A DNA stretch of 64,000 nt from Streptomyces sp. TG1A-60 (GTDB taxonomy: Bacteria; Actinomycetota; Actinomycetes; Streptomycetales; Streptomycetaceae): positions 5,456,001-5,520,000 of the forward strand of contig NZ_CP147520.1 of the NCBI RefSeq assembly GCF_037201975.1, written 5' to 3'. Under the pieces are notes generated by a model, which made no database searches, had not been told where the DNA came from, and worked only from the letters and a program-made list of their open reading frames with translations. Made by a program: the position numbers and the translations under genes. Positions 1-9,825 of the stretch are shown piece by piece (the first letter of the stretch is position 1; the number at the start of each line of letters is the position of its first letter).

Positions 1-101
1 AGGGGGCGGTGCACCTTCCCGTCTGATGCCGCGCCAAAGGAATTCACCGCTGAGGCAGCGGCGGCCGGGGGTGCGACACCGGTATTCGTAGAATCAGCCA
101 T
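1..101 (-). CDS. 5' end of an unidentified gene (partial)
   Basis: An ATG at 99-101 (minus strand) is preceded by a good AAGGAG ribosome site about 10 bases upstream. It opens a frame that stays open to the window edge and begins MADSTNTGVAPPAAAASAVN. The 33 visible residues are Ala/Pro rich and carry no recognisable domain. The product cannot be named. The gene is transcribed leftward, in the same direction as the FkbM gene at 480-1373, but 378 bases separate them, so it probably has its own promoter. Confidence 0.5.
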   Translation of the reverse strand, partial: MADSTNTGVAPPAAAASAVNSFGAASDGKVHRP

Positions 102-479
102 GAGCTTTGCTCTCCTTCTTCACTTCCGCATTGTGATCCAGGTGGAAACGCTCCACATAGAGTGAATGCGACACACCGTCAGGTGCGGTGTCAGAGGGCA
201 GTTTCCGCATTCCGGCCAGGCGCCCGAGCCGCCGTGCTCTGGGGCCGACTGCCGCCTGCTCTGACAGCTTCGCCGGTACGGACTCCGGTTTCGAGGAAAC
301 GAGGCATGGAAGACCGCGCCGCGGTACGCGGCCAGGAACCAGTATGCTGAAGACAGGGATCGGCGACCCCCAAGGCGGGGCCCCTCGCTCACTCGGCTCG
401 CGCCAAGCGCTGGGACGGACTGTTGCGCCGGACTGCCTAAGTGGCTGGCCGCGAGGAAGCCACTGGCAATACCACCGTG
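102..479. other. Intergenic region, no gene seen
   Basis: This 378-base stretch lies between the end of the FkbM gene and the start of the truncated gene at the window edge. Frames that are open here have no ribosome site and no recognisable protein sequence. It presumably holds the promoter of the leftward gene starting at 101. I saw no clear inverted repeat or terminator. Confidence 0.4.
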
Positions 480-1373
480 TCAGGACGTGCTTCCCGATCG
501 TCTCGCGGCCGCTGAGTCCCGGGTGATGAGGAAGTTCGCATAGCGGCCCGGCGGGACGAGGTCCGCCGTCACGGGCGCCGGTCCCCTGCTGCTGAGATGC
601 TGAATGTGACGGTAGCCCAGGTCGAAAGCGGTCTCCCGTAGCCTGCTCAGCGCTGCCTTGTCCAGGCACTCCGCGATGATGGTCGGGTGGTGGGCGCGGA
701 TGCTCTTCTCCATGCCGCGCAGGACCTGCGGTTCGAGCCCCTCCACGTCGACCTTGATGAGGTCGACCGCAAGTCCGTCGAGCACCTCGTCCCCCGTCGT
801 GACCTCCACGTCGACGACGCTCCGGGCGGTCCTCCGGTCCAGGAGTGAGGCCGCCGTCGTGTCGGCGGGGATCCTCAGCCAGGTGCGCCCCGGCGTGTCC
901 GAGAGTGCCTTGTCGATGATGGTGACGCGGCTTTCGAACCGGTTGGCCCGGACGTTGCGGTTCAGCATGCGGGCGGCGACCGGGTTGGGTTCGATGGCCA
1001 CTGCCTCCAGCTGCGGGTTGGCCCGGCAGGCGAGGAGGGTGTAAATCCCGGAGAACGCCCCGATGTCGACGAACCGGCGGGCATTTCGGGCGAGCCGGTA
1101 GACGAGCGGGTGGGTGGTCTCCTCCCAGTGCCGCATGTTGGTCCAGATCAGGCTCCGGGCCAGGATGTCCGCGTCGCTGCTGACGTAGCGGAAGGTGCGT
1201 CCGTCGGGGGCCCGCAGGCTCCACTCTCCCGTGGGATGCAGGCGCCCCCACACCGTGCGGGGCACCAGACCTCGCAGGGCCCCGGCGCGGAGAGCCCGTT
1301 GGCAGCCCGGAACGCGCATGAAGAGGTCACGTGTGCTGGACAAGATGTCTTTTGAGGGCACGGACGGCAGCAT
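480..1373 (-). CDS. FkbM-family methyltransferase (copy 1)
   Basis: A predicted SAM-dependent O-methyltransferase, probably acting on a sugar of the exopolysaccharide. The SAM-binding core reads FVDIGAFSGIYTLLA, followed by the acidic motif AIEPNP and the FkbM signature LIKVDVEGLEPQVLRGM. The start at 1373 (MLPSVPSKD) is chosen because it aligns with the start of the paralogue at 7433-8326; a longer frame to 1460 adds an unlikely leader. The two proteins match end to end (RDLFMR versus RDLLMR, VWGRLHPTG versus VWQHLRPTG), so they look like a local duplication that has diverged. It is transcribed leftward, downstream of the broken GT61 gene. The family is confident; the acceptor sugar is unknown. 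Confidence 0.85.
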   Translation of the reverse strand: MLPSVPSKDILSSTRDLFMRVPGCQRALRAGALRGLVPRTVWGRLHPTGEWSLRAPDGRTFRYVSSDADILARSLIWTNMRHWEETTHPLVYRLARNARRFVDIGAFSGIYTLLACRANPQLEAVAIEPNPVAARMLNRNVRANRFESRVTIIDKALSDTPGRTWLRIPADTTAASLLDRRTARSVVDVEVTTGDEVLDGLAVDLIKVDVEGLEPQVLRGMEKSIRAHHPTIIAECLDKAALSRLRETAFDLGYRHIQHLSSRGPAPVTADLVPPGRYANFLITRDSAAARRSGSTS

Positions 1374-1397
1374 AATGAGGGCATACGGTGTATAGCT

Positions 1398-1410
1398 CAC
1401 CTGTGAGGTG
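1398..1410. promoter_or_regulatory. Small inverted repeat upstream of FkbM copy 1
   Basis: CACCT-GTG-AGGTG forms a short perfect inverted repeat 25 bases upstream of the FkbM start at 1373. On the minus strand it is followed by CTATAC, a possible -10 element. It could be an operator or chance. Confidence 0.25.
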
Positions 1411-1478
1411 TGTTGTTGCGCGGGGGCGGCCGAATTCACTCCGGCGCCGCACTCCGGCATCCCACCGTTGCGCGCAGC

Positions 1479-2589
1479 TCAGCACCCGGCGGTCGCACCC
1501 TCGTTGAGAAGCGCGTCGAGCCGATCCAGTGGTGCGACGCCCCCTCCTTCTTCGGTGGGCGACGCGACGACGTAGTCGTAGTCGATGCCGAGGTTGCGGC
1601 TCAAGCGGGCATAGCAGTCGTTGAAGCAGGCAGGAGGGAACACCTCGATCACACGCTCCGCCCGCTGAGCCCACACCAGGTTGGCCAGACCGGCCCCGTG
1701 CGGAGCAATGACCGTACGGGCGCCGGCGAACAGCGCGCGCTGCTGCTCGAAGGGCAGGTCTTGGGCGTACACCACGGTGACGCCCGCCTCCCGCATCGCG
1801 TGCTCGACCTCTGCCTCGTTCGACAATGCTCGCTTGTGGTCCTTCAAGCGGCTCACGTAGATGGCGTCGACGTCAGCGGGGTCCGTAGGGAAGGCTGCGC
1901 GCAGCCGGTCGGTCTCGGCCCGCTGGACGAAGCCGGACATGGGCTCGACGGCGGCGAGGAGGCACGAGTCGACGTGCGCGATGTCGTCCAGGCGGACGAT
2001 CCTGGCGGGCCCGACCAGGTGCTCGGCAGCCGCCCGCACATAGGCCGGCACGTTTCCCGGTGTCAGGAGCAGTGCCTCGGGCTCGACGCTGAGAGCGAAG
2101 ACCGCGGCGGGGAGTACCTCGAGCAGCCAGTGGTAATAGCCCGTCGGCGCGAAGGCGACGACGGGACGACCGGTGAGTCGTCTGACCGGCAGCAGCGGTT
2201 CGTGGCGGACGTCGCCCCAGCCGAGTGATCGGATGAGGGAGCCGTAGCTCTTCTTCCAGGACGGGGCCGCCGGGCAGCCAGACGAGGCCGCTGTGCGGGC
2301 TGACCAGCACATCGTGGAGCCGGTGCGCATGGCGTTCGTCGAACGCCTTGGACCGGCGGAACTGCGGTGGGAAGTCCGCGGGAAAGTCGTACCGCTCGAC
2401 CACGGCTTCGGTCCTGGTCACCGACTCGCTCACATGCCTGGCGATCCTGGGCTGGTGCATGCGCTCAGTGACGGAGCGCACGTACTCCCGCGGAATTCCT
2501 CCTGAGACCGGTCCGAGCAGGGCCTGGTTGGCGGTCCTCGCCAGCAGAACTCGGCCGCGGGCTGTCAGGTCGCGCAGCTTCGGTGTCAT
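1479..2589 (-). pseudogene. GT61 (DUF563) glycosyltransferase, frameshifted
   Basis: Two overlapping minus-strand frames together make one glycosyltransferase family 61 protein. The N-terminal part starts at 2589 (MTPKLRDLTARGRVLLA) and runs to WLPGGPVLEE. The rest continues one frame over, beginning at SYGSLIRSLGW and containing YYHWLLEVLP and the family motif APHGAGLANLVW. The switch lies at about 2247-2256 (GAAGAAGAG on the coding strand), where dropping one G restores the usual VLEESYG sequence. The full product would be about 370 residues, a normal length. Either the gene is inactivated by a 1-base insertion, or the base is a sequencing error; the downstream half shows no other lesion. 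It would add a sugar to the polysaccharide if functional. Confidence 0.75.
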
Positions 2590-2682
2590 ACCCCGGAACG
2601 CTAAGACCTCGCAGCTGCCGTCGTTCGGTTACGCGCCCACCATCGGGCGCGTATTCACCCATCGCGACTGTGCCGTTATGTG

Positions 2683-2698
2683 CTGATTACTGAATCAG
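2683..2698. promoter_or_regulatory. Inverted repeat in divergent promoter region
   Basis: CTGATT-ACTG-AATCAG is a perfect 6-base inverted repeat in an AT-rich patch of the 203-base region between the leftward GT61 gene and the rightward dehydrogenase gene. The position suits an operator or a -10 region serving one of the divergent transcripts. No regulator is identified. Confidence 0.3.
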
Positions 2699-2792
2699 AG
2701 TGATCCCCGGCAGACACACGTGGCGAGGGAGGAAATCGGAGCGGCCGGGCATGCGACATTGGGATCGTGATGCTCCATTCTGAGGATACGGG

Positions 2793-4082
2793 GTGGTAGG
2801 TATGGGTAAACCCCCAATCCGGGATCAGCGCAAGTTGATCGTGGTCGGTCAGGGATACGTGGGGCTCCCGCTGGCCATGCGCGCGGTGGAAGCGGGCTTC
2901 TGTGTCGTCGGCGTGGACACGGACGAGTTGCGGGTCAAGCGTCTGGCCTCCGGCGACTCGTACATCGAGGGAATCGGCGATGCGCGTTTGATCAGCGCTC
3001 TGGACAGTGGTCGCTACAGGGTGACCACCGACTACGACGCGATCTCCGACTTCGACATCTGCACGATCACCGTGCCGACGCCGCTGCGCGAGGGCGTGCC
3101 GGATCTGAATTTCGTGGAATGCGCCGCCCGGAGCATCGCCCCTCATATCACCAGTGGCGCCACTGTGATTCTGGAGTCGACCACATATCCCGGCACCACG
3201 GAGAGTCTGCTGCAGCCGCTGTTGGAGGACGGCAGCGGGCTGAAGGCCGGCGTGGATTTCCACCTCGGGTACAGCCCCGAGCGTATCGACCCGGGGAATC
3301 CCCAGTGGCAGCTGGAGAACACCCCCAAAGTGATCTCCGGGATCGACCCGGCGTCGCTGCACGACATCGAGCGCTTCTACGCACGCATTGTCGAGCGCAC
3401 CGTGCCGGTGTCCTCCTGCCGTACCGCAGAGCTGACCAAGTTGTTGGAGAACACGTTCCGCCACGTCAACATCGCCCTGGTCAACGAGATGGCGACGTTC
3501 GCCAGGGGGCTGGGGGCCGACATCTGGGAAGCCGTCGAGGCGGCCGACACGAAGCCGTTCGGCTTCATGGCGTTCAGGCCCGGCCCGGGTGTCGGCGGAC
3601 ACTGCTTGCCGGTGGACCCGTCCTACTTGTCGTGGCAGGTAAAGCGGCTGCTCAGGCAGAACGTCCGGTTCATCGCGCTGGCGAACGAGATCAACGATCA
3701 CATGCCGGACCATGTCGTCTGGCGGATCAGCCGGGGCCTGAACGAACGCGGCAAGTCGGTCAGTGGCTCTCGGGTCCTGCAACTGGGCCTGGCCTACAAG
3801 AAGAACACCGGCGACATCCGCGAGTCACCGTCCATCGCGCTCGCCCGGTCACTGCAGAATCTTGGCGCCCGTGTCGCCGCGGTGGAGCCGCACACCGACT
3901 CCCATCTCCGTCCCACGGACATCATGTGTGTGGAACTGACCGAAGCAGAGATCCGGGCGGCCGACGTGGTCGTCGTGGCAACCGACCACGACGACTTCGA
4001 CTATGAGCTCGTCGAGCGGGCCGGGGCGTACATTTTCGACACCCGCAACCGCTGCCGGCGGGGCCACCTCGAGGTCCTGTGA
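2793..4082 (+). CDS. UDP-N-acetylhexosamine 6-dehydrogenase (WbpA/WecC type)
   Basis: Predicted cytosolic NAD-dependent dehydrogenase that oxidises C6 of a UDP-HexNAc twice to give a UDP-uronic acid for the polysaccharide. The N-terminal Rossmann motif GQGYVGLPLA is at residues 19-28. The middle has ILESTTYPGTTE and YSPERIDPGN, and the catalytic Cys is in GVGGHCLPVDPSYL (Cys at about residue 271). The GGHC..PVDP form is typical of the UDP-GlcNAc/ManNAc enzymes rather than UDP-glucose dehydrogenase (GGSCFPKD). The length of 429 residues is normal. The GTG at 2793 is preceded by GAGG; an ATG at 2802 is an alternative start. It stands alone, divergent from the GT61 gene. Substrate choice is inferred from motif type. 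Confidence 0.88.
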   Translation: MVGMGKPPIRDQRKLIVVGQGYVGLPLAMRAVEAGFCVVGVDTDELRVKRLASGDSYIEGIGDARLISALDSGRYRVTTDYDAISDFDICTITVPTPLREGVPDLNFVECAARSIAPHITSGATVILESTTYPGTTESLLQPLLEDGSGLKAGVDFHLGYSPERIDPGNPQWQLENTPKVISGIDPASLHDIERFYARIVERTVPVSSCRTAELTKLLENTFRHVNIALVNEMATFARGLGADIWEAVEAADTKPFGFMAFRPGPGVGGHCLPVDPSYLSWQVKRLLRQNVRFIALANEINDHMPDHVVWRISRGLNERGKSVSGSRVLQLGLAYKKNTGDIRESPSIALARSLQNLGARVAAVEPHTDSHLRPTDIMCVELTEAEIRAADVVVVATDHDDFDYELVERAGAYIFDTRNRCRRGHLEVL

Positions 4083-4297
4083 TCCCGCCCTCCTCCGGTA
4101 ATTCGACCAATGGGCGAACTCGTGTGAACCGGGGTGGCAAATGCCGAGCGCCATTCCGCGGCAACCTGAGCAGCGGCATGGGAATTTCGGTGGGGCGGCA
4201 AATCCGGAGTGGCAGTTCCGTTCAGAGCCCGGCCTGACTGAGTCTTCATGGGCAATGCATCCGGTAATGATCAGGTGTGCCAGTTGAGGAGTTTCAC

Positions 4298-5152
4298 GTG
4301 CCACCAGTCCGCATCGCCGTGCTGATGACCAGTCACAATCGCCGCGCCAAAACCCTGTCCGCGCTCGCCGCGCTCGCTGGACAGCGAGAGCTGCCGGAGG
4401 ACACCACCGTACGCACCTACCTGGTCGACGCCGGCAGTACCGACGGCACACCCGAGGCCGTCCGCGCGGCCCACCCCGAGGTGGAGGTCACCACGGTCGG
4501 CACCGACGTCTACTGGAGCCACGGCATGCGGATCGCGAGCCGCACCAGTCGGCGATCCGGCGAACCGGCCTGGGACTACCAGCTCTGGCTCAACGACGAT
4601 GTCACGCTGGAGGGAGATGCCCTCGCCGTACTGCTCGACACCGCACACGCGGTCGGACCCGGCAGGGTCGTGGTCGGCGCCGTACGTGCCTCGGCCGAGG
4701 ACCGCACCACGTACTCGGGGCGCCGCGGCCGTGCGCTCGCCCTGGTCGAGCCCACCGGTCGACCCGAGCCCTGCGACACGTACAACGGCAACGTGGTGCT
4801 GTTGCCCAGGACGGTGTGCGAACGGGTCGGCGACATCGATGAGGTCTTCCAGCACGGCATGGGCGACTACGATCACGGATTCCGAGTCCGCCGGGCCGGC
4901 ATTCCCGCCTATGTGACGCCCTGCCACGTCGGCATCTGCGATCGCAACCCACCGCACACCGGGTCCCGGGAACCGGGCATCGGCGTGCGCGAGGCGCTGC
5001 GCCGGATCACCTCGCAGCGTGAACTGCCGCCCCGCCAATGGTGGGTCTACTGCCTGCGGCACTGTTGGCCGAGGGCTCCGCTGCTGATGTTCTCGCCCTA
5101 TGTGAAGACCGCGGTGCGATGCTCTGTTCGTCGCTCTCCCGCCGGGGGATGA
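4298..5152 (+). CDS. Family 2 glycosyltransferase
   Basis: Predicted GT-A fold transferase using a nucleotide sugar to extend the lipid-linked repeat unit on the inner membrane face. It shows the N-terminal IAVLMTSHNRR strand, DAGSTDGT, a metal-binding LNDD and the acceptor-site motif MGDYDHGFR. The start is set at GTG 4298 because GAGGAG lies six bases upstream; a GTG at 4277 has no such site. This gives 284 residues. The next gene starts four bases after the stop, so the two are co-translated. The donor sugar is unknown. Confidence 0.87.
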   Translation: MPPVRIAVLMTSHNRRAKTLSALAALAGQRELPEDTTVRTYLVDAGSTDGTPEAVRAAHPEVEVTTVGTDVYWSHGMRIASRTSRRSGEPAWDYQLWLNDDVTLEGDALAVLLDTAHAVGPGRVVVGAVRASAEDRTTYSGRRGRALALVEPTGRPEPCDTYNGNVVLLPRTVCERVGDIDEVFQHGMGDYDHGFRVRRAGIPAYVTPCHVGICDRNPPHTGSREPGIGVREALRRITSQRELPPRQWWVYCLRHCWPRAPLLMFSPYVKTAVRCSVRRSPAGG

Positions 5153-5156
5153 TCCC

Positions 5157-6473
5157 TTGCTACTCGATCCGACGACACTGCTGCTCGGCTGCGCCGCGCT
5201 CATCGTCTGCGCGGCGCTCGTCGCGAGCTTCGTCCGCTGGCCCGTCTGGGGAATCGGCCTGTACATCGCCGTCCAGCTCTGGCAGACGCGGCAGAACACG
5301 CGCCAGCCACTCCCGGGCTCGGGTCTGGCTCTGTTGCCCACCGATGTGCTGGCCGTGTGTCTGCTGGTCGCTGCCCTCATCATGCTCACGGGGAATCGCG
5401 GGCGCCGGGCCCCGGCCCCGCTCCTCGCCCTGTTGGTTTTGACCGCCTATGCGCTGATCCGCGGGTTCGGACTCTTCGGCGTCCAGACGGCCGGCAATGA
5501 AGCCCGAACCCATTTCATCCAGCTCTTCTGTGTCGCACTCTTCGTCGCAGTCCTCTCCCCCGGTCGGAACCTGGTGCGCTCAGTCACCCTCATCTGGGTG
5601 CTGGCCGCCTGTGCTCTGTCCTGCCTTGCCCTGGTGGGGTGGCTGATCGTCGGTATCGGCTCCAACTCCGACCGGATCATGGTCGACGGAGTGCTCACCG
5701 GCACACGCCCGGTAAGCGCTGCCGAAGCAATGATCATCGGCCAGGCGGCCACGATACTGCTGTGTGGTCGCGGCCCTGGGCGGGGGAGAGCGCTGGCTTG
5801 GCTGCTCCTGGTGGTCGTCATCCTGGCCCAGCACCGCACCGTCTGGCTGGCCACCGGCGTCATGATCACGGGCTGGTTGCTGTCTCGCCACCGGCGGACA
5901 GGATCCCGTGCCGCGGCTCTGGGCGTTCTGGGCTCCCTCAGCACGCTCTACTTGCTGGCCGTTTCCTGGGGAACCGCCGACGAGGTCACCTCAAGTCTCG
6001 CCGCCTCCAGTGAAGATGATCGGACGCTGGTATGGCGGATGGAGGGCTGGCACGCTCTGCTGCCGCAGCTCGAAGAGGTGCCGGACTGGCTACTGGGTCT
6101 GCCCTTCGGTTCCGGGTACGACCGTGTGATCAACGGAGCACTCGTCGCTGTTTCACCCCACAACTACTATCTGGAGGTCTTGATGCGTCTCGGCCTCCTC
6201 GGCGTTGCGGTACTCCTCCTGGTGTATGCCACGGCATGGCGCGCAGCAGGAGCGGACAGCGAGCACAGACTGGTGCTCCGGCTGCTCATCTGCAGCCAGT
6301 TGGTCTACATGATCACCTACTCCCTGACCCCCGAACAGGCCGTGATCCTCGGCCTGCTGGCGGCCTGCGCACAGCCGCGCAGCGCACGTCGTCCCCCCAC
6401 TCTTCAGGAGTCGCCGTGTCCGACAAAACCGCGCTCATCACCGGTATCACCGGCCAGGACGGCTCGTATCTAG
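5157..6473 (+). CDS. O-antigen ligase/polymerase-like membrane protein (Wzy candidate)
   Basis: A 438-residue protein with about ten or more hydrophobic helices and a long extracytoplasmic loop after helix 5 or 6. [12 protein letters not shown] resembles the conserved segment of the Wzy_C/O-antigen ligase family. As the only such protein in the locus it is the likely polymerase that joins repeat units outside the membrane. The TTG start follows GGGGGAT and is four bases after the GT2 stop. The 3' end overlaps the next gene by 58 bases, which is long but leaves both ribosome sites intact. Polymerase versus ligase cannot be settled from sequence. Confidence 0.75.
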   Translation: MLLDPTTLLLGCAALIVCAALVASFVRWPVWGIGLYIAVQLWQTRQNTRQPLPGSGLALLPTDVLAVCLLVAALIMLTGNRGRRAPAPLLALLVLTAYALIRGFGLFGVQTAGNEARTHFIQLFCVALFVAVLSPGRNLVRSVTLIWVLAACALSCLALVGWLIVGIGSNSDRIMVDGVLTGTRPVSAAEAMIIGQAATILLCGRGPGRGRALAWLLLVVVILAQHRTVWLATGVMITGWLLSRHRRTGSRAAALGVLGSLSTLYLLAVSWGTADEVTSSLAASSEDDRTLVWRMEGWHALLPQLEEVPDWLLGLPFGSGYDRVINGALVAVSPHNYYLEVLMRLGLLGVAVLLLVYATAWRAAGADSEHRLVLRLLICSQLVYMITYSLTPEQAVILGLLAACAQPRSARRPPTLQESPCPTKPRSSPVSPARTARI

Positions 6474-7429
6474 CCGAGCTCCTGCTCTCCAAGGGCTATC
6501 TGGTGCACGGCCTCATCCGCCGCTCCTCCACCTTCACCACCCAGCGGATCGACCACCTCTACCAGGACCCGCACGAGCCCGACGCCCGCCTCCGGCTGCA
6601 CTACGGAGATCTGGCCGACGGCTCCCGTATCGCTGCCCTGCTGGAGGGCATCAAGCCCGACGAGGTCTACCACCTGGCCGCCCAGTCGCACGTCCGGGTC
6701 TCCTTCGACGAGCCCGAGTTCACCGGGACCACCACGGGCCTGGGCACCACCCGTCTCCTCGAAGCCATCCGGATGACCGGGCTGCCGTGCCGTTTCTACC
6801 AGGCCTCCAGTTCCGAGATGTTCGGGACGACCGCGCCCCCGCAGTCGGAGTCGTCGACCTTCCACCCGCGCTCGCCGTATGCGGCCGCCAAGGTGTACGC
6901 GTACTGGATCACCCGCAACTACCGTGAGGCGTACGGCGTTCACGCCGTCAACGGAATCCTCTTCAACCATGAGTCCCCGCGCCGCGGTGAGACCTTCGTG
7001 ACCCGCAAGATCGCCCGCGCCGCGGCCCGCATCGCCCGCGGCGAGCAGGACGTCCTCCACCTCGGCAACCTGGAGGCCCGCCGGGACTGGGGCTACGCGC
7101 CCGAGTACGTCGACGCGATGTGGCGCATGCTCCAGCAGGACGAGCCCGGCGACTACGTGGTCGCCACCGGCACCAGCTACAGCGTGCGCGACTTCCTGCG
7201 CCTCTGCTTCGAGCACGCGGGCCTCGACTGGGAGAGGCACATCCGCTTCGACGAGCGCTATCTGCGTCCTTCCGAGGTCCCCGACCTGGTCGGGGATGCC
7301 TCGAAGGCCGAACGCGAACTGGGCTGGCGCGCCACCGTGCACGCTCCGGAACTCGCCCGGATCATGGTCGACGCCGAACTGGCCGCGGTCCCCATTCCGG
7401 CCTCCGAGCGTTCCCTGACGGGAGCCTGA
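6416..7429 (+). CDS. gmd: GDP-mannose 4,6-dehydratase
   Basis: Converts GDP-D-mannose to GDP-4-keto-6-deoxy-D-mannose, the precursor of GDP-fucose, GDP-rhamnose and related sugars. It is a short-chain dehydrogenase fold with NADP motif [17 protein letters not shown], the catalytic pair in SSSEMFG and SPYAAAK, and the signature [16 protein letters not shown]. At 337 residues it has the usual length. The GTG start at 6416 has AGGAG five bases upstream and lies inside the 3' end of the polymerase gene. The FkbM gene follows after three bases. No 4-reductase or epimerase to finish the sugar is visible in the window. Confidence 0.92.
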   Translation: MSDKTALITGITGQDGSYLAELLLSKGYLVHGLIRRSSTFTTQRIDHLYQDPHEPDARLRLHYGDLADGSRIAALLEGIKPDEVYHLAAQSHVRVSFDEPEFTGTTTGLGTTRLLEAIRMTGLPCRFYQASSSEMFGTTAPPQSESSTFHPRSPYAAAKVYAYWITRNYREAYGVHAVNGILFNHESPRRGETFVTRKIARAAARIARGEQDVLHLGNLEARRDWGYAPEYVDAMWRMLQQDEPGDYVVATGTSYSVRDFLRLCFEHAGLDWERHIRFDERYLRPSEVPDLVGDASKAERELGWRATVHAPELARIMVDAELAAVPIPASERSLTGA

Positions 7430-7432
7430 GCG

Positions 7433-8326
7433 ATGATCACCACCGTCCCGCAGCTGAGCCATGTCAAGCCCGTACTGCGCGGTGCCCGTGACCTGCTGAT
7501 GCGATCGCGAACCTTTCAGCGGGCAGTACGGGCCGGAACCGTACGTGGCCATGTGCCGGTCACCGTCTGGCAGCATCTGCGCCCCACCGGCGTCTGGCAG
7601 CTGCACGCACCCGACGGCAGCACATTCCGCTACTACTGCGGCCCGGACGACGTACTCGCCGGGCCGGTGGTCTGGACGGATCTGCGGCTGTGGGAGGAGG
7701 CCACCCATCCGCTCTTCTACCGGCTCGCCCGCACCGCGCGCGGTTTCCTGGACGCCGGAGCCTACGCCGGCATCTACACCCTGCTGGCCTGTCAGGCCAA
7801 TCCGCGGCTGCAAGCCGTCGCGGTCGAGCCCAACCCGGTCGCGGTGCGGATGCTGCGCCGCAACCTCGACGTCAACCATTTCGGGCCCAGGGCGCACGTC
7901 GTCGCCAAGGCACTCTCGCAGGCGCCGGGCCGGGCACGTCTCACCGTGCCCGAGCGCATCACCACGGCCACCCTGCGCGAGGGCGCCGACGCCCCCGGGC
8001 GCAGCACCGTCGACGTGGAAGTGACCACGGCGGACCTCGCGGTCGGTGACCGGCCAGTCGACCTGGTGAAGATCGATGTGGAAGGCTTCGAACCGGAAGT
8101 GCTGCGCGGTATGTCCCGGATTCTGGCCGCCCACCGTCCCGTCGTGATCGCCGAGTGCCTCGACCGGCCCGCTCTGGAACGGCTGCGCTCCACGGCCGCC
8201 GAGTTCGGCTACCACCACGTCCAGCACATCGCTCCGCACGCTCCTCTCGCCGTACCGCCCGGCTTCGTCCCTCCCCCACGCCACCAGAACTTCCTGCTGA
8301 CCACCGCCCCCTTCACCCCCTCATGA
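7433..8326 (+). CDS. FkbM-family methyltransferase (copy 2)
   Basis: Predicted SAM-dependent O-methyltransferase for a polysaccharide sugar. Motifs are FLDAGAYAGIYTLLA, AVEPNPVAVRML and LVKIDVEGFEPEVLRGM, with IAECLDRPAL near the end. Its 297 residues align along their whole length with copy 1 at 480-1373. It sits between gmd (three-base gap) and the flippase (ATGA overlap), so a 6-deoxy sugar made through Gmd is a reasonable but unproven acceptor. Confidence 0.88.
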   Translation: MITTVPQLSHVKPVLRGARDLLMRSRTFQRAVRAGTVRGHVPVTVWQHLRPTGVWQLHAPDGSTFRYYCGPDDVLAGPVVWTDLRLWEEATHPLFYRLARTARGFLDAGAYAGIYTLLACQANPRLQAVAVEPNPVAVRMLRRNLDVNHFGPRAHVVAKALSQAPGRARLTVPERITTATLREGADAPGRSTVDVEVTTADLAVGDRPVDLVKIDVEGFEPEVLRGMSRILAAHRPVVIAECLDRPALERLRSTAAEFGYHHVQHIAPHAPLAVPPGFVPPPRHQNFLLTTAPFTPS

Positions 8327-9804
8327 GCGATGCCCCGAGATCCGCAGGTCGCGTCCTCTCCGTGGTGAGCTGGGGTTACGGCGGCGCCGCCGTGTCGGTC
8401 GTCCTCCAGCTCGGCTACACCGCCTGGACCGCGCGGATGGCGCCGCACAGCGCCTTCGGTGCCTATGCGATCGCTCTCACGGTGACGCAGGTGCCTGGGC
8501 TGATCGCCACGGCGGGCCTGGCGACCTGCGTCCTGCGTGCCGAGCAGCTCAGCCGCTCCCTCTTCCGCGCAGCGCTCAGGCTCTCGCTGCTGACCGGCGT
8601 GGCCTGCTGGGTGGTCGTCGAGCTCGCCGCCCCGTGGTGCGCTGCGCTTTGGGGGATGCCCGACTTGACCCTCTTCCTCCAGCTGTTGGGCTGCCAGTAT
8701 CTGGTGGCGCCGACGGGTTGCGTGCTGTTGGCCGCGCTGCGCCGGGTCGGCCTGCCGGGCTACGCAACGGTCGCCGAGCTCACCGGGCAGGTGGCCGGCT
8801 GCGTGGTCGCGGCCGTTGTTCTCGCCCGTACCGGCTCCCCTGCCGCCCTCGCGCTGGCCCTTCCGGTCGCGGCGTTCGCCACCTTCGGTCTCTCCGTGTG
8901 CGCATCGGCGAAGCTCGTTCTGGCGCGGGACTCGGGCGCTCCGCCCGGCTCCCTGCTGGGACTGTCCGGGTTCCTCACCGGCTTCGCGCTGCTGCGCGCA
9001 CTCGGAGGCAGTGCCCCGCTGTGGATGGCGGGCCGACTGCTCGGTCCCGGCGCGGCCGGGCTCTGGTCGCGTGCCCAGCTGCTGTCCGACGTACCGGTGA
9101 ACGTCCTGGTCAAGGGGCTCAACCAGGCAGCCGTACCGTTGCTCGCCGACCGCCGCAGCCAGGGACTGCCCCTGACCCGGCCCGCGCAGCATCTGCTGTA
9201 CGCCGCCTCCGCCGGATTCGTTGTCTTCGGCGCCCTGGCCGGCGCCGGACCCGCCGTGCTCGCCCTGTTGCTCGGCCCCGGCTGGGAAGGGGCCGTGGCG
9301 CTGGTGCCCGCGTTCGCCGTGGGCGCCGCGCTTCAGGTCGTCTACGCGGCCGGATGTGCGCTGGACCTTGCCCGCGGCGCTCAACGTGATCTCGTACGCA
9401 CTCAGCTGGTTCTGCTCGCCGTCACCGGGGCGGGGCTCGTCGGCGCAGTCGGCTCGCGCGAGCCACTTCCGTTCATCGCGGCTGGAGCGGCCGGGCTGGC
9501 CGTCGGCCACGCCGTTCAGTTGGTCAGCTGGTGCAGGACGGACACGCTCGGCGCCGGCGCCGTGGTCCGTGCCCATCTCACGCACCTTGCGGCCGGGGTC
9601 TGTCTGGCCGCGGCCGGCAGCTGGGGCGACTCCGCGCTGGGCGGTCTGCCCGGCGCGGCGCTCGCCATGTCTCCCGTACTGCTGGGCTGTTGGCTGTTGC
9701 GCGGTCGGCTGCCGGCCTACCAGGCAGCCGCCGGGATCGGACTGCTGGGCCGCCCAGGTCGGCGAGCGAAGAAGCCCGTGACCGTACCCGTTTCCCGGCC
9801 GTGA
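8323..9804 (+). CDS. Oligosaccharide flippase (Wzx/MATE-like)
   Basis: A 493-residue multi-spanning membrane protein with 12 or more predicted helices. Its N-terminus (SWGYGGAAVSVVLQLGYTAW) is typical of polysaccharide transporters of the MOP superfamily. It probably flips the undecaprenyl-linked repeat unit to the outer face for polymerisation. The ATG at 8323 overlaps the FkbM stop as ATGA; longer in-frame extensions upstream run inside the FkbM gene and are rejected. The C-terminus is Arg/Lys rich. The assignment rests on hydrophobic pattern and context. Confidence 0.8.
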   Translation: MSDAPRSAGRVLSVVSWGYGGAAVSVVLQLGYTAWTARMAPHSAFGAYAIALTVTQVPGLIATAGLATCVLRAEQLSRSLFRAALRLSLLTGVACWVVVELAAPWCAALWGMPDLTLFLQLLGCQYLVAPTGCVLLAALRRVGLPGYATVAELTGQVAGCVVAAVVLARTGSPAALALALPVAAFATFGLSVCASAKLVLARDSGAPPGSLLGLSGFLTGFALLRALGGSAPLWMAGRLLGPGAAGLWSRAQLLSDVPVNVLVKGLNQAAVPLLADRRSQGLPLTRPAQHLLYAASAGFVVFGALAGAGPAVLALLLGPGWEGAVALVPAFAVGAALQVVYAAGCALDLARGAQRDLVRTQLVLLAVTGAGLVGAVGSREPLPFIAAGAAGLAVGHAVQLVSWCRTDTLGAGAVVRAHLTHLAAGVCLAAAGSWGDSALGGLPGAALAMSPVLLGCWLLRGRLPAYQAAAGIGLLGRPGRRAKKPVTVPVSRP

Positions 9805-9825
9805 AGGAGCCTTGGAGGAATCCCC

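Noticed and set aside
6470..8284. Minus-strand open frame of about 600 codons opposite gmd and FkbM
   Set aside because: It is antisense to two well-supported genes, lacks a ribosome site and has no domain.
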